A stretch of 64,000 nt of DNA from Roseomonas nitratireducens (GCF_017813355.1 NZ_JAGIYZ010000014.1:84472-148471); one strand, 5' to 3'. Shown: positions 17,880-31,020, numbered from the stretch's first letter. The notes: a model not told the origin generated them from the sequence alone. Translations and numbers: made by a program.

Positions 17880-18993
17880 ACGCCAGGACCAGGAGGAGGA
17901 TCGCCGCGAACGGGCCGAGCAGTGTGGGGCCCACGAACAGGCCAACACCGGGGAGGATAGGCGCGGCAATGATCAGGACGACCTCGGGCGTCCGCAGATG
18001 GCCTGAGAGCGCGGCACGGCTGAGAAAGGCCGCGGCAACAACGAGGATCGCCGCATCGTGGCCGAAGGCGTAGGGAGTCACGAGGTAGCACGCAGCAATG
18101 AGGGCGGGCGCCTGGAACGCGAGCGGCGCGTCGATGCGCCACAGGCATGCGGCGGCCAGGATGCCCGCGGCCGCGACGGCGACATGCAGTGCGATGGCGA
18201 GCGACGGGTAGCCGGAAGTGCTGAGCGCCGCATAGACGGTCAGCATGCGTGCCCTCTCGTCGGATGCGCCGAGGAAGCGATCGGCTGTACCGCCAACGGA
18301 CTGGATGAAGGCCCCCCAGCTGTCGAAGCCGAGGATTGCGGCCGAGAGGGCTGCCGTCGCGGCCGCGCCGATCGTGAAGCCCATGAGGGAGTCCCGGCGA
18401 CCGGCGAGGACGAACACCACCGGGATCGCGGCAGAAAGATGCGGCTTGTAGGTGAGAAGGCCGAGCAGCGCACCGCCCAGCATCGGTCGCCTGTCGATCA
18501 GCGCAAGCCCGATCCCGAACAGCCCGGCCGAGACATAGCCGTTCTGCCCGTTCAGCACGTTCGAGATGGTCGGAGGTGCGGCGAAGCCGAGCGCCATGGC
18601 CCCGGATCTGGGAAGGGCGAGGCGCATCGCCATCGCGAACATCGCGCCGGTCGCGGCCAGCCAGACGGACAGGGCGGGCACATAGGGCAGCGTCGCCATA
18701 GGCGCGAGCACCAACAGCAGGATCGGCGGATTCAGCCAGCGAAGGCCGACATGCGACGTCGTGTCGAGGAAGGCCGCGAGCGCGGCCTCGAACGCGTCCG
18801 GCCGGTAGGCGGTCGCCGCTTCGCCCGCCAGCGCCATCAGGCCGGCGACGTAGAGCGCCGAGAAATCCAGCGGCACGAACGTCCCGGTCGATGAAAGGAA
18901 CCAGGGATGCCCGTTCGCCTGCCAGGCAGCCGCGACGGTGCCGGCGTAGAGACAGCAGACAGCCCAGGCCGCGAGGCGGAGCGCCGGCCACAT
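17818..18993 (-). CDS. GT87 (DUF2029)-like membrane glycosyltransferase B
   Basis: A 391-residue polytopic paralogue of the facing gene. It shares the acidic first loop (FVPLDFSALYVAG), WLNPPILLL, NGQNGYVSAGLFG and TYKPHLSAAIP. About ten hydrophobic segments. Convergent arrangement with shared 3' coding sequence means the last ~20 codons of each gene constrain the other. Acceptor and sugar are unknown. Confidence 0.72.
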   Translation of the reverse strand: MWPALRLAAWAVCCLYAGTVAAAWQANGHPWFLSSTGTFVPLDFSALYVAGLMALAGEAATAYRPDAFEAALAAFLDTTSHVGLRWLNPPILLLVLAPMATLPYVPALSVWLAATGAMFAMAMRLALPRSGAMALGFAAPPTISNVLNGQNGYVSAGLFGIGLALIDRRPMLGGALLGLLTYKPHLSAAIPVVFVLAGRRDSLMGFTIGAAATAALSAAILGFDSWGAFIQSVGGTADRFLGASDERARMLTVYAALSTSGYPSLAIALHVAVAAAGILAAACLWRIDAPLAFQAPALIAACYLVTPYAFGHDAAILVVAAAFLSRAALSGHLRTPEVVLIIAAPILPGVGLFVGPTLLGPFAAILLLVLAFRGAMARRQETYAAAGKAKA

Positions 18994-19065
18994 CGCGAGC
19001 CTAGCCGAGCTGCAGTGCGGCCCGGCCGGATGCGCCTGTCGCCACCCACATCGGAGCGAGTTCCG

Positions 19066-19719
<654 letters not shown>

Positions 19720-19735
19720 GTCCGTCTCTCCTCGA

Positions 19736-20473
19736 TCAGCGCGGCAGATGGTCGGGGCCGGCGGCGGCGGCGGGGTGCTTGCGCACCGTGCGCTGCTCGA
19801 TCCGCTTCTCGTAGCCCGCCGGGCAGGTGACGATGCGCTTCACGAAGATGCCCGGCGTGTGGATGTGGTCGGCGTCGATCTCGCCCGGCCGGACCAGGTG
19901 CTCGACCTGCGCGACCGTGACCTTTGCCGCGGTGGCCATCATCGGATTGAAGTTCCGCGCGGTCTTCCGATAGACGAGGTTGCCCTCGGTATCGCCCATA
20001 TAGGCGTGGACGATGGCGAGGTCGGCGAAGATGCCGCGCTCCATCACATAGGTCTCGCCGTCGAACTCCCGCGTCTCCTTGCCCTTCGCCACTTCCGTAC
20101 CGACGCCGGTCTTGGTGAAGAAGGCGGGGATGCCGGCGCCGCCGGCGCGGATGCGCTCGGCCAGCGTGCCCTGCGGGTTGAACTCGATCTCGAGCTCCCC
20201 GGCCAGGTATTGCCGGGCGAATTCCGCGTTCTCGCCGACATAGCTGCTGACCATCTTGCGGATCTGCCGCGTCTTCAGCAGCAGGCCGAGCCCGGCATCG
20301 TCGATGCCCGCATTGTTCGAGACGACGGTGAGGTCCTTCACGCCGCTCTCGCGGATCGCCTCGATCAGCAGCGACGGCACGCCGCACAGCCCGAAGCCGC
20401 CGGAATGGATCACCATGCCGTCGCGCAGGACGCCGGCGAGGGCCGCCTTTGCGTCTGGATAGACCTTGCCCAT
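19736..20473 (-). CDS. scoA: 3-oxoacid CoA-transferase subunit A
   Basis: A 245-residue alpha subunit of SCOT-type CoA-transferase. It shows the family signature [14 protein letters not shown] near residue 25, the VSNNAG block, and [21 protein letters not shown]. It is the first gene of scoAB. The ATG is preceded by a GGGGAGAG-type site on the minus strand. Confidence 0.95.
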   Translation of the reverse strand: MGKVYPDAKAALAGVLRDGMVIHSGGFGLCGVPSLLIEAIRESGVKDLTVVSNNAGIDDAGLGLLLKTRQIRKMVSSYVGENAEFARQYLAGELEIEFNPQGTLAERIRAGGAGIPAFFTKTGVGTEVAKGKETREFDGETYVMERGIFADLAIVHAYMGDTEGNLVYRKTARNFNPMMATAAKVTVAQVEHLVRPGEIDADHIHTPGIFVKRIVTCPAGYEKRIEQRTVRKHPAAAAGPDHLPR

Positions 20474-20550
20474 GGGCTCTCCCCGAGTTCTGGCTGAACG
20501 GCTTCTCCCTACCGTTCCGCGCGTCGCGCCGGAAGGGGTCGCAGCCCCCC

Positions 20551-20579
20551 TTGCGGGGGTGGCGAGCGGAGGCTATACC
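20551..20579 (+). promoter_or_regulatory. sigma-70-like promoter of the tRNA-Ala gene
   Basis: A -35-like TTGCGG (20551-20556) and a -10 TATACC (20574-20579) are separated by exactly 17 bp. The mature tRNA begins 17 bp after the -10, which fits a short leader. Confidence 0.6.
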
Positions 20580-20595
20580 GCGCGCCTCTTCCCGG

Positions 20596-20671
<76 letters not shown>

Positions 20672-20676
20672 GGTTT

Positions 20677-20717
20677 ACCGCCGGTTTCCGAGTGATCGGG
20701 ACCGGCGGTTTGCTTTT
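20677..20717 (+). terminator. intrinsic terminator after tRNA-Ala
   Basis: A perfect 9-bp stem ACCGCCGGT/ACCGGCGGT (20677-20685 and 20701-20709) with a 15-nt loop is followed by TTGCTTTT. It begins 5 bp after the CCA end of the tRNA. Confidence 0.8.
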
Positions 20718-20777
20718 CGGGGCACCCCTTCCGGAAGACGCCGCCGGATGCCCGAACGGGCCGGCGCCCCGCCCAGG

Positions 20778-21149
20778 TCAGGCGATGCCGACGACGCGAT
20801 AGGCGAAGGCAGCCCCGCCCGGCTCGGTGACCGTCACATGTTCTCCGGGCCGCAGGGGGTCCACGCCGCAGTCGAACCGCGTCTCGGGCGCGTCCGGGCC
20901 TTCCGTCGCGCGGCCGAAGAAGCGGATGGACCAGCCATGGTCCGGATCGTACTGCACGTCGCCCTGCTCGGGCGCCGCCTCGGGCAGGATGCGCCGCGCC
21001 CGCCACGGCACGGGGTCCGCGGCCCAGGCCTCGGCATCGGGACGCCCCGCGGCGTCCAGCGCGAGGTCGATCTCGTAGCGATGGTCCGGGCTGCCGTCCG
21101 GGAAGCCCGGGCCGGCGGCGAGCGCCAGGATGACCGTGACGGTCGGCAT
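20778..21149 (-). CDS. hypothetical protein downstream of kup
   Basis: A 123-residue soluble protein of unknown family, mostly beta-rich in appearance, with no signal peptide or membrane segment. Recognisable stretches include HRYEIDLALDAAGRPD near residue 22 and YDPDHGWSIRFFGRA in the middle. The ATG lies 2 bp after the kup stop codon on the same strand, so it is very probably co-transcribed and coupled with the potassium transporter. Confidence 0.55.
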   Translation of the reverse strand: MPTVTVILALAAGPGFPDGSPDHRYEIDLALDAAGRPDAEAWAADPVPWRARRILPEAAPEQGDVQYDPDHGWSIRFFGRATEGPDAPETRFDCGVDPLRPGEHVTVTEPGGAAFAYRVVGIA

Positions 21150-21151
21150 CG

Positions 21152-23071
21152 TCAGATCGCCACCCGCACGCCGAGCTCGACCACGCGGTCGGACGGGATG
21201 CGGAAGAACTCGGTCGCCGGCACGGCGTTGCGCGACATGATGGTGAACAGCCACTGGCGCCACCTCGACATCTTCGGCACCGCCGCCGCGACCACCGTCT
21301 CCCGCCCCAGGAAGTAGGAGGTCTGCATCGGCTCGAAGGGGATGCCTACCTCCTTCAGCGCCTGGAGTTCCTTGGGGATATTCGGGCTTTCCTGGAAGCC
21401 GTAGCGCAGCGCGATGCGGTGGATGTCGGGGGCCAGCTGCTCCACGACCCGGCGCTGGTCGGCCGGCACGTAGGGGACGGCTTCGTTCGCCACGGTGACG
21501 AACAGCACCCGTTCATGCAGCACCTTGTTGTGCTTCAGGTTGTGCAGCAGCGCGCCGGGCAGGAAATCCGCCTGGCTCGTCATGAACACCGCTGTGCCCG
21601 GCACGCGCACGGTGCGGGACTGCGGCAGGCGCGCGATGAAGGACTTCAGCGGCAGCCCGTCCTGGCGGAAGCGGGCGAACAGCAGCTCGCGTCCGCGATG
21701 CCAGGTCGTCATCATCACGAACAGCGCGGCGCCGAGCACCAGCGGCACGTAGCCACCTTGCGGGATCTTCAGCACGTTGGAGAAGAAGAACAGCAGGTCG
21801 AGCAGCAGCAGCGGCACGAAGACGGCGGCCACCAGCGGCCAGGACCAGCCGAACTGCCGGCGGAAGACGATGAAGGCCAGGATCGTCGTGCAGACGAAGG
21901 TGCCCGTCACCGCGATGCCATAGGCCGCGGCGAGGTTGTCGGAGGTGTGGAACTCCATCACCAGGATGACGACGCCGATCAGCAACAGCGCATTGACCTG
22001 GGGCATGTAGATCTGCCCTTCCTCGGTCGCGCTGGTGTGGTTGACCGCGAGCCGCGGGATGAAGCCGAGCTGCACGCACTGCCGGGCAATGGTGTAGGCG
22101 CCCGAGATCATCGCCTGGCTCGCGATGATCGTCGCCGCGGTGGCGAGGAACACCAGCGGCAGGCGGAACCATTCGGGCGCGAGCAGGAAGAAGGGGTTCT
22201 CGATCGCCTCGGGGTCGCGCAGCAGCAGCGCGCCCTGGCCGAGATAGTTCAGCGCGAGCGCGGGCAGCACCAGCCACAGCCAGGCCCAGCGGATCGGACG
22301 GCGGCCGAAATGGCCCATGTCGGCGTAGAGCGCTTCCGCCCCCGTCACCGCCAGCACGACCGACCCGAAGGCGATGAAGGCGGCGATGCGGTACTCGATG
22401 CAGAAGATCACCGCGTAGTGCGGCGACAGGGCGAGCAGCACGATCGGGTTGTGGACCATCTCCCACACGCCGAGCGCCCCGAGCACGCCGAACCAGGCCG
22501 CGCAGATCGGCCCGAACACCGCGCCCATCAGCCCGGTGCCGCGATACTGCACGAGGAACAGCGCCAGCAGGATCGCGAGCGCGATCGGGATCACCGCCTC
22601 CTCGAAATGCGGGGAGACGACCTTGAGGCCCTCCACCGCCGAGAGCACGGAGATCGCCGGGGTGATGATGCCGTCGCCGAAGAACAGGCAGGCGCCGGTG
22701 ATGCCGACCAGCGCCAGGGCCCAGCGCGCACGGTCGGACACCACCGTCCGCTGCGCCAGCGCCATCAGCGCGAGGATGCCGCCCTCCCCGCGGTTGTCCG
22801 CGCGGAGGACGAAGACGACGTACTTCACCGTCACGGTCAGGATCAGCGCCCAGATGATCAGGCTGAGGATCCCGAGGATCTCCCAGCGCTCGAGCCCGCC
22901 TTCCGTGAAATGGACGAGCGAGGCGCGCAGCGCGTAGAGCGGCGAGGTGCCGATGTCGCCGTACACCACCCCGAGCACGCCGAGGACCAGCGCAGGCGTC
23001 AGCAGTTGGGACTTGTCAGGGGCGGGAGCGGTCACGGAACCTCGCTGCACTGCGGCAAGGCGCGAAGGCAT
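21152..23071 (-). CDS. kup: Kup-type low-affinity potassium transporter
   Basis: A 639-residue K+/H+ symporter of the KUP/HAK/KT family. The hallmark [12 protein letters not shown] lies in the first membrane helix, and [10 protein letters not shown] is the conserved loop after helix 2. About 12 hydrophobic segments are followed by a soluble C-terminal domain (from about residue 470) with GTAVFMT. The length is usual. An in-frame GTG 12 codons inside is an alternative start. A small unknown gene follows. Confidence 0.95.
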   Translation of the reverse strand: MPSRLAAVQRGSVTAPAPDKSQLLTPALVLGVLGVVYGDIGTSPLYALRASLVHFTEGGLERWEILGILSLIIWALILTVTVKYVVFVLRADNRGEGGILALMALAQRTVVSDRARWALALVGITGACLFFGDGIITPAISVLSAVEGLKVVSPHFEEAVIPIALAILLALFLVQYRGTGLMGAVFGPICAAWFGVLGALGVWEMVHNPIVLLALSPHYAVIFCIEYRIAAFIAFGSVVLAVTGAEALYADMGHFGRRPIRWAWLWLVLPALALNYLGQGALLLRDPEAIENPFFLLAPEWFRLPLVFLATAATIIASQAMISGAYTIARQCVQLGFIPRLAVNHTSATEEGQIYMPQVNALLLIGVVILVMEFHTSDNLAAAYGIAVTGTFVCTTILAFIVFRRQFGWSWPLVAAVFVPLLLLDLLFFFSNVLKIPQGGYVPLVLGAALFVMMTTWHRGRELLFARFRQDGLPLKSFIARLPQSRTVRVPGTAVFMTSQADFLPGALLHNLKHNKVLHERVLFVTVANEAVPYVPADQRRVVEQLAPDIHRIALRYGFQESPNIPKELQALKEVGIPFEPMQTSYFLGRETVVAAAVPKMSRWRQWLFTIMSRNAVPATEFFRIPSDRVVELGVRVAI

Positions 23072-23134
23072 AGGCCCGTGGGGACCCTTGCCGCAATCCT
23101 GCCGTATTGCGTTCGCTGCATGGCCGGGCCGAAG

Positions 23135-23157
23135 GCGGCGGGGATGGTGCCCGCCGC
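23135..23157 (-). terminator. GC-rich hairpin after the aap operon
   Basis: An 8-bp perfect stem (GCGGCGGG/CCCGCCGC) with a 7-nt loop begins 11 bp past the aapP stop codon. It has no T tract, so it could be a stabilising 3' hairpin or a weak terminator. Confidence 0.4.
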
Positions 23158-23167
23158 GCCCCTTCCG

Positions 23168-23965
<798 letters not shown>

Positions 23966-23990
23966 GTCCGTTCTCGTTCCCTGTTGCGAT

Positions 23991-25136
23991 TCAGCGGCGA
24001 CGGTGTCGGTTGAGGTCCGACTCCAGCCCCGCGCTGTACTTCGACATGGCGAAGCAGAAGACCAGGTAGATGCCGCCTACGAAGACATAGACCTCGATGC
24101 CGAAGCCCTGCCAGGAAGGCTCGACGATCGCGGTCTTGCCCGCCGTCAGCAGGTCGAAGATGCCGATGATCAGCACCAGCGACGTGTCCTTGAAGAAGCC
24201 AATGAAGGTGTTCACCAGCGGCGGGATCACCGTGCGCAGCGCCTGCGGCAGGATGATCAGGCCGGTCTTCTGCCAGTAGGACAGGCCCATGGCGTCGGCG
24301 GCCTCGTACTGCCCCTTGGGCAGCGCCTGCAGCCCGGCGCGCACCACTTCCGCGAGATACGCCCCGGCGAAGAGAATGATGGCGATCTGCGCGCGCAGCA
24401 GCTTGTCGATGTTCATCCCTTCCGGCAGGAACAGCGGGAACATCACGCTGGCCATGAACAGCAGCGAGATGAGCGGCACGCCGCGGATCAGCTCCACGTA
24501 CAGCACGCAGAGCACCTTGATCGCCGGCAGGTTCGACCGACGCCCGAGCGCCACCAGGATCGACAGCGGGAAGGCGAAGGCGAGCCCGAAGGTCGCGAGG
24601 ATCAGCGTGATCGGCAGCCCGCCCCAGCGTTCCTGCGGCACGTAGGGCAGGCCGAACACGCCGCCCCACATCAGCACGCCGATCGCGGTCAGCGTGCCGA
24701 TCCAGATCGGCACCAGCGTCCAGTTCCAGAAGCGCTTCAGCGCCGAGACGATGTACAGCGCGACGAACAGGATGCAGACCAGCCCCGGGCGCCAATGCTG
24801 TTCGTACGGATAGGTGCCGAACAGCATGAAGCGGTGCTTTTCGGTCACCACCGCCCAGCAGGCGCCGCTGCCCTGCAATTCGCGGCAGGCCTGGGTCTGC
24901 GCCTGCCCGTTCGGCGCGATGGGCACCGACCAGATGGCGTTGATGAACGCCCAGTCGACGAAGCCCATGACGGCCCGGACGACGAGGTAGCCCAGCACCA
25001 GCGTCACGGCGGTGGACAGCCAGCCGGAGAACAGGTTCGTCCGCAGCCACGCGATCGGCCCGACCGCGGTGATGGGCGCGCTGCGCGGCGGGCCGCCGGC
25101 CGCGACGGGCGGGGAATTGGCGGTGATGTCGCTCAT
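23991..25136 (-). CDS. aapM: general L-amino-acid ABC transporter permease AapM
   Basis: A 381-residue inner-membrane permease of the His/Glu/Gln family. The long form with extra N-terminal helices and a large periplasmic insert is characteristic of alphaproteobacterial AapM/BztC. The permease contact loop [23 protein letters not shown] is intact. It is 10 bp after aapQ. Confidence 0.95.
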   Translation of the reverse strand: MSDITANSPPVAAGGPPRSAPITAVGPIAWLRTNLFSGWLSTAVTLVLGYLVVRAVMGFVDWAFINAIWSVPIAPNGQAQTQACRELQGSGACWAVVTEKHRFMLFGTYPYEQHWRPGLVCILFVALYIVSALKRFWNWTLVPIWIGTLTAIGVLMWGGVFGLPYVPQERWGGLPITLILATFGLAFAFPLSILVALGRRSNLPAIKVLCVLYVELIRGVPLISLLFMASVMFPLFLPEGMNIDKLLRAQIAIILFAGAYLAEVVRAGLQALPKGQYEAADAMGLSYWQKTGLIILPQALRTVIPPLVNTFIGFFKDTSLVLIIGIFDLLTAGKTAIVEPSWQGFGIEVYVFVGGIYLVFCFAMSKYSAGLESDLNRHRRR

Positions 25137-25146
25137 GGCCGGCTCC

Positions 25147-26349
25147 TCACCGTTCCACCAACGCGATCTTCGCGTTGTACCAGTTCATGAAAAGGCTGAT
25201 GGACAGGCTGATGGACAGGTAGACCGCCATGATGATGGCGATGCCCTCGATCGCCTGGCCGGTCTGGTTCAGCGTGGTGTTCGCGATCGACACGATGTCC
25301 TGGTAGCCGATCGCGACCGCGAGCGAGGAGTTCTTCGTCAGGTTCAGGTAGTTCGACGTCATCGGCGGGATGATGACGCGCAGCGCCTGGGGCATGACGA
25401 TCAGCCGCAGCACCGACCCGTGCCGCAGGCCGAGCGCCTGCGCCGCTTCCCACTGCCCCTGGTTCACCGAGATGATGCCCGCCCGGACCACTTCCGCGAT
25501 GAAGCCGGCCGTGTAGGTGACGAGGCCGATCAGCAGCGCGGCGTATTCCGGGCTGATGTTCATGCCGCCGCGGAAGTTGAAGCCGCGCAGCGCCGGCCAG
25601 TCGATCTCCCACGGCGCGCCCATCACCTGCCAGGTCAGCACCGGCAGGCCGGCGATCAGCGCGACCGCGGCCGGCCAGACCTTGCGCGGCTGCCCGTCGG
25701 CCATCTGCTTGGCGCGGGCCTGGCGGGCGTACAGCCAGGTCAGCACGATGCCGGCGACGAAGGCGACCATGGCGGCGGTGTGCGCGTTCTCCCACACCAG
25801 CGCCGGCATCTTCATGCCGCGGTTGGACAGGAACACGCCCTCGATCGGCTGCAGCGCCTGCCGCGGGCCGGGCAGCCCCTGCAGGATCGTGTACCAGAAC
25901 AGCAGCTGCAGCAGCAGCGGCAGGTCGCGGATCACCTCGACATAGAAGGCCGACAGCTTCGCGACGAGGTAGTTCTTCGACAGCCGCGCGATGCCGATCA
26001 GCGTGCCGAGGATGGTCGCCAGCACGATGCCGACCACCGCGACCTTGAGCGTGTTCAGCACGCCCACCAGCAGGGCGCGGAAATAGGTGTGCGTCGGGTC
26101 GTAGTCGATCAGGCTCTCGGCGATCGGCAGCCCCGCCTCGCGGTTCAGGAAGCCGAAGCCGGTCGCGATGCGGCGTACTTCCAGGTTGTGGACGGTGTTC
26201 GACCACAGCCACCAGATGACCGAGCCGATCGCGCCGACGACAAGGACCTGCCAGACGATCCCGCGCACCCGCTCATCCGCCCAGGACAGGCGCATCGGTC
26301 GTTTGGGCGGCTTACGCCGGTAGCGTGGGTCGACGGTCGCGTCCGACAT
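25147..26349 (-). CDS. aapQ: general L-amino-acid ABC transporter permease AapQ
   Basis: A 400-residue inner-membrane permease. The usual long-form AapQ/BztB layout is seen: an early hydrophobic helix (VLVVGAIGSVIWWLW), a helix pair near 90, an extended insert and then the coupling loop AGFIAEVVRAGIISVNQGQWEAA. The family EAA-like loop is intact. It is the second gene of the operon, 90 bp downstream of aapJ. Confidence 0.95.
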   Translation of the reverse strand: MSDATVDPRYRRKPPKRPMRLSWADERVRGIVWQVLVVGAIGSVIWWLWSNTVHNLEVRRIATGFGFLNREAGLPIAESLIDYDPTHTYFRALLVGVLNTLKVAVVGIVLATILGTLIGIARLSKNYLVAKLSAFYVEVIRDLPLLLQLLFWYTILQGLPGPRQALQPIEGVFLSNRGMKMPALVWENAHTAAMVAFVAGIVLTWLYARQARAKQMADGQPRKVWPAAVALIAGLPVLTWQVMGAPWEIDWPALRGFNFRGGMNISPEYAALLIGLVTYTAGFIAEVVRAGIISVNQGQWEAAQALGLRHGSVLRLIVMPQALRVIIPPMTSNYLNLTKNSSLAVAIGYQDIVSIANTTLNQTGQAIEGIAIIMAVYLSISLSISLFMNWYNAKIALVER

Positions 26350-26439
26350 TCTTCTGTTGCCTCACCTGTTCCTGGTCCGGGCCCGGCCCGGGAAAACCGC
26401 GCGGGGCGGAGGATGCCCCCCGCCCCGCGTCACGTCACG

Positions 26440-27492
26440 TCAACGGAAGGGCGGTGCGTATTGCAGCCCGCCCGCCGTCGTCCAAAGCGCATTCGGGCCG
26501 CGCTGGATGCCGATCGGCACCAGGTTGCGCTCGAAGATCTGCCCGTAGTTCCCAAGGCGCGAGACGATGTTCACCATGAACGCGTTGTCGACGCCCAGCA
26601 TGCGCCCGAGGTCGCCGCTGCGCCCGATCAGCCGCTGCACGTCCGGGCGCGCATCGCCCGACGCCTGGCCGACGTTCTGGCTGGTGATGGCGAGTTCCTC
26701 GGCGGTGACCAGACCGAAATGCACCCAGCGCACGAGGTCGGCGAAGCGCTGGTCGCCATGGCGCACCAGCGGGCCGAGCGGCTCCTTGCTGATCACCTCG
26801 GGCAGAATCACGTGGTCGGCGGGGCGGGCCTGCACGGCGCGCGTGGCGGCAAGCCCGGACACGTCCGTCGTGTAGGCGTCGCAACGGCCGGACAAGTAGG
26901 CGTTCACGACCTCCTCCAGCCGCTCGATCACGACGGGCTGGAACTGGATGCGGTTGGCGCGCGCCCAGTCGGTCAGGTTCTGCTCGGTGGTGGTCCCCGG
27001 CTGGACGCAGATGGTGGCGCCGTTGAGTTCCCGCGCGCTGCGAACGCCGAGGTTCGCCTTCACCATGAAGCCCTGGCCGTCATAGAAGTTGATGCCGGCG
27101 AAGTCGAAGCCGAGCGACGTGTCGCGCGACAGCGTCCAGGTCGTGTTCCGCGACAGCATGTCGACTTCGCCCGACTGCAGCGCGGTGAACCGGTTCTGCG
27201 CCGTGGTCGGCACGAAGCGGACCTTGTCCGGGTCGTTGAACAGGGCGATGGCGACGGCGCGGCAGTAATCCACGTCGAAGCCGCGCCACACGCCCTGGCT
27301 GTCGGGCTGGGCGAAGCCGGCCAGGCCGGTGTTCACGCCGCAGATCAGCGTGCCGCGGGCACGGATGGCATCCACCGTGGGCGAGCCCCCGCCCGCCGCC
27401 GGCTGCTGCGCGAGCGCCGGCGCGGACAGGACGCCGGCCACCACGGCCGCGCCGATCGCACGCAGGAAATTGGACCGCGAGGTCTGGGTCAC
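26440..27492 (-). CDS. aapJ: general L-amino-acid ABC transporter binding protein
   Basis: A 350-residue periplasmic binding protein for many L-amino acids. The start is a GTG, chosen because GGGGAG lies about 10 bp before it and the signal peptide (SRSNFLRAIGAAVVAGV to ALAQ) starts there. Family landmarks include GTLICGVNTGLAGFA, GFDVDYCRAVAIALF, the LSRNTTWTLSRD motif specific to AapJ/BztA, and CVQPGTTTEQN. It heads aapJQMP. The 201-bp gap to the divergent cyclodeaminase-like gene must hold its promoter, but no clear box was seen. Confidence 0.95.
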   Translation of the reverse strand: MTQTSRSNFLRAIGAAVVAGVLSAPALAQQPAAGGGSPTVDAIRARGTLICGVNTGLAGFAQPDSQGVWRGFDVDYCRAVAIALFNDPDKVRFVPTTAQNRFTALQSGEVDMLSRNTTWTLSRDTSLGFDFAGINFYDGQGFMVKANLGVRSARELNGATICVQPGTTTEQNLTDWARANRIQFQPVVIERLEEVVNAYLSGRCDAYTTDVSGLAATRAVQARPADHVILPEVISKEPLGPLVRHGDQRFADLVRWVHFGLVTAEELAITSQNVGQASGDARPDVQRLIGRSGDLGRMLGVDNAFMVNIVSRLGNYGQIFERNLVPIGIQRGPNALWTTAGGLQYAPPFR

Positions 27493-27693
27493 TCCATATC
27501 TCCCCAATTCGGGGCCCCGCCCTTCAGGCGGCGAGGCCGTTTCGCTCTCCCGTCGGCCATGCTGCGCCACGCCAGGGCGCGGATCAACGCAAGACGTCGC
27601 CCCCCCAGCGCCGGCCATCCGGGACGGGGGGCCTAGCAAAGGCCGGGCCGGGAAGGCAAACCTCCCCCCCCGAAGGCCAGAGGGGGCGCCGCG

Positions 27694-28635
27694 ATGCTGC
27701 AACTCGATCGGGACGCGCTGCGCGCCGCCCTGCCCTGGGACGCGCTGGTCGAGGCGCTGGCCGCCATGTTCCGCGAAGGCTGCGAGGCACCCCTGCGCCA
27801 CCGCCACACCATGCCCGGCCCGGCGGGCGCCGAGACGACCCTGCTGCTGATGCCCGCCTGGCGCGCCTTCGGGCACACCGGCGTCAAGATCGTGCACGTC
27901 GCGCCCGCGAACGCGGCACGGGGGGAACCCGCGGTGCATGCCGCCTACCTGCTGTCCGACGCCGCGACGGGCGCCCCGCTCGCCCTGATGGATGGGGGCG
28001 AGCTGACCGACCGCCGGACGGCCGCGGCCAGCCTGCTCGCCGCGCGCCACCTGGCCCGGCCGGACAGCCGGCGCCTGCTGCTGCTGGGCAGCGGCAAGGT
28101 CGCCCGGGCGCTGGCGGAGGGCTACGCGGCGCGCTTCCCGCTGGCCGACATCGCCGTCTGGTCCCCCACCGCGGCCAATGCCGCCCGGCTGGCCCGCATC
28201 CTGGCCGAGGAAGGGCTGCCCGCCCGCGCCGTGGACCGCCCCGACCCCGGCGCGGCGGACATCGTCTCCGCCGCCACGCTCTCGACCACCCCGCTGCTGC
28301 GCGGCGCCGACATCCGGCCCGGCACGCATGTCGACCTGGTCGGCGCCTATCGCCGGGACATGCGGGAATCCGACGCCGCGCTGGTCGCGCGCGCGACGCT
28401 GGTGGTCGATACGCGCGCCGGCGCGCTCGCCGAGGCCGGCGACATCCTGCAGGCGATCGCCGAGGGCGCCATCGCCGAGGGCCACATCGCCGCCGACCTC
28501 GCCGGGCTGTGCCGCGGCGAGCATCCCGGCCGGCGCGGCGCCGAGGAAATCACCCTGTTCAAGTCGGTCGGCTGGGCGGGGGAGGACCTCGCCGCCGCCA
28601 TCCTCGCGCATGAGAGGGTCCGCGGCGCGGCCTAG
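27694..28635 (+). CDS. ornithine cyclodeaminase/mu-crystallin family protein
   Basis: A 313-residue NAD(P)-binding enzyme. Family features are the ALMDGGELTDRRTAAASLLAA region and a Rossmann loop LLLLGSGKVARALAEGYAA. In this family activities include ornithine cyclodeaminase and reduction of cyclic imines such as pyrroline-2-carboxylate; the sequence does not separate these. It is divergent from aapJ and lies just upstream of argG, which hints at amino-acid catabolism. Confidence 0.88.
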   Translation: MLQLDRDALRAALPWDALVEALAAMFREGCEAPLRHRHTMPGPAGAETTLLLMPAWRAFGHTGVKIVHVAPANAARGEPAVHAAYLLSDAATGAPLALMDGGELTDRRTAAASLLAARHLARPDSRRLLLLGSGKVARALAEGYAARFPLADIAVWSPTAANAARLARILAEEGLPARAVDRPDPGAADIVSAATLSTTPLLRGADIRPGTHVDLVGAYRRDMRESDAALVARATLVVDTRAGALAEAGDILQAIAEGAIAEGHIAADLAGLCRGEHPGRRGAEEITLFKSVGWAGEDLAAAILAHERVRGAA

Positions 28636-28704
28636 CCGCCCGGCTTGCCTCCCCGACCGCCCGGCGCCATACCCGCCCCGTTCCAAGACACTGGAGTGCG
28701 CCCG

Positions 28705-29940
<1,236 letters not shown>

Positions 29941-29950
29941 ACTTCAGGTC

Positions 29951-30052
29951 GGTGCGGGGGAGGGGAACCTCCCCCGCACCCCCTCCCTTCTTTGGTCGTT
30001 GGGAACTGACGGCCAAAGCCACGGCGAGGACGTGGGGGAGCGTCCCTTCCCC
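29951..30052. repeat. dispersed two-hairpin repeat, copy 1
   Basis: Hairpin A is a perfect 13-bp stem (29951-29963 with 29968-29980) capped by a GGAA loop. A C-rich run and GGAACTGACG (30002-30011) follow. Hairpin B pairs GGGGGAG (30034-30040) with CTTCCCC (30046-30052). The same order of elements is found at 42535-42672. It fills the gap between the convergent argG and Bug genes and might also act as a bidirectional terminator. Confidence 0.7.
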
Positions 30053-30063
30053 TGACCTCATCT

Positions 30064-31020
30064 TCACCCCGCCAGGCTGATCCCAGTCTCGGCGACCAGC
30101 CGCCGCACCATCTCACCATCCCGCCGGATCACCGCACCGAAGGCCTCCGCCCCCGCGGTGATCGCGTCATTGCCCGTCGCGGCCAGCCGATCCCGCGTGG
30201 CGGGGTCCGAGGTCGCGGCCGCGGCCGCTGCCTCCAGCCGCAGCACCACGTCCCGCGGCGTGGCCGCCGGCGCGAAGATGCCGTTCCATGACGTCAGGTC
30301 GAACCCCGGAAAGCCGCTCGCGGCGATGGTCGGCAGATGCGCGAGGCTGCCGCGCTGGTCGGCGCTGGTCAGCGCGATGCCGCGCGCGCGGCCGGCATCG
30401 ATCACCGGCTTGAAGGAATTCGCTGTGCCGATGGCCGACGCCAGGTTGCCCGCCGCGACGTCGCGTGCCGATTCCGCGCCGCCACGATAGGGAAGGTGTT
30501 CCAGCACCACGCCCGCGCGGTGCGCGAGCAGCGCGCCGGCCAGGTGCCCCACCGTGCCGATGCCCGGCGTGCCATAGGGAACGCCGTTGCGCCGCCGCGC
30601 TTCCGCCAGGAAGCCCGCCACGTCCGTCGCCGGGAAACCCTGCGTGACGACGAGGACATAGGGCGCGGCCACCACCTGCGCGACCGGCGCGAAGGCGGTC
30701 GCGTAGTCGAAGGGCAACCCACGCTGGATCAGTGGCTGCACCACGAAGCCGAAACTGTCGAAGAACAGCGTCGTGCCGTCCGGCGGGGCGGCAGCGACGA
30801 CGCCCGCGCCCACCGCGCCGCCGCCGCCCGGCCGGTTCTCCACCACCACCGGCACGCCGAGATGCTCGGCCATCTTCGGCTGCAGCAGGCGCATCACCGT
30901 GTCGGATTGCCCACCCGGGGCGAAAGGCACGACGACGCGCACCGGCCGACCCTGCGCGAAGGCCAGCGAAGGCGCCGAAAGGGCCGATGCGGCGGCGATC
31001 AGGAACGGTCGGCGGAACAT
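30064..31020 (-). CDS. TctC/Bug-family binding protein 2
   Basis: A 318-residue periplasmic solute-binding protein. The signal peptide starts MFRRPFLIAAASAL and ends LAFAQ. The ATG at 31020 is preferred to a TTG three codons earlier. Bug features: VRVVVPFAPGGQSDTVMR, VENRPGGGGAVGAG, AAPPDGTTL and LPYRGGAESARD. No permease genes are adjacent. The ligand is unknown. Confidence 0.92.
   Translation of the reverse strand: MFRRPFLIAAASALSAPSLAFAQGRPVRVVVPFAPGGQSDTVMRLLQPKMAEHLGVPVVVENRPGGGGAVGAGVVAAAPPDGTTLFFDSFGFVVQPLIQRGLPFDYATAFAPVAQVVAAPYVLVVTQGFPATDVAGFLAEARRRNGVPYGTPGIGTVGHLAGALLAHRAGVVLEHLPYRGGAESARDVAAGNLASAIGTANSFKPVIDAGRARGIALTSADQRGSLAHLPTIAASGFPGFDLTSWNGIFAPAATPRDVVLRLEAAAAAATSDPATRDRLAATGNDAITAGAEAFGAVIRRDGEMVRRLVAETGISLAG

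Noticed and set aside
20544..20560. CCCCC-TTGC-GGGGG palindrome upstream of the tRNA as another copy of the dispersed repeat
   Set aside because: The stem has opposite polarity (C-run first), the loop differs, and none of the flanking motifs is present; it overlaps the tRNA promoter -35 region.
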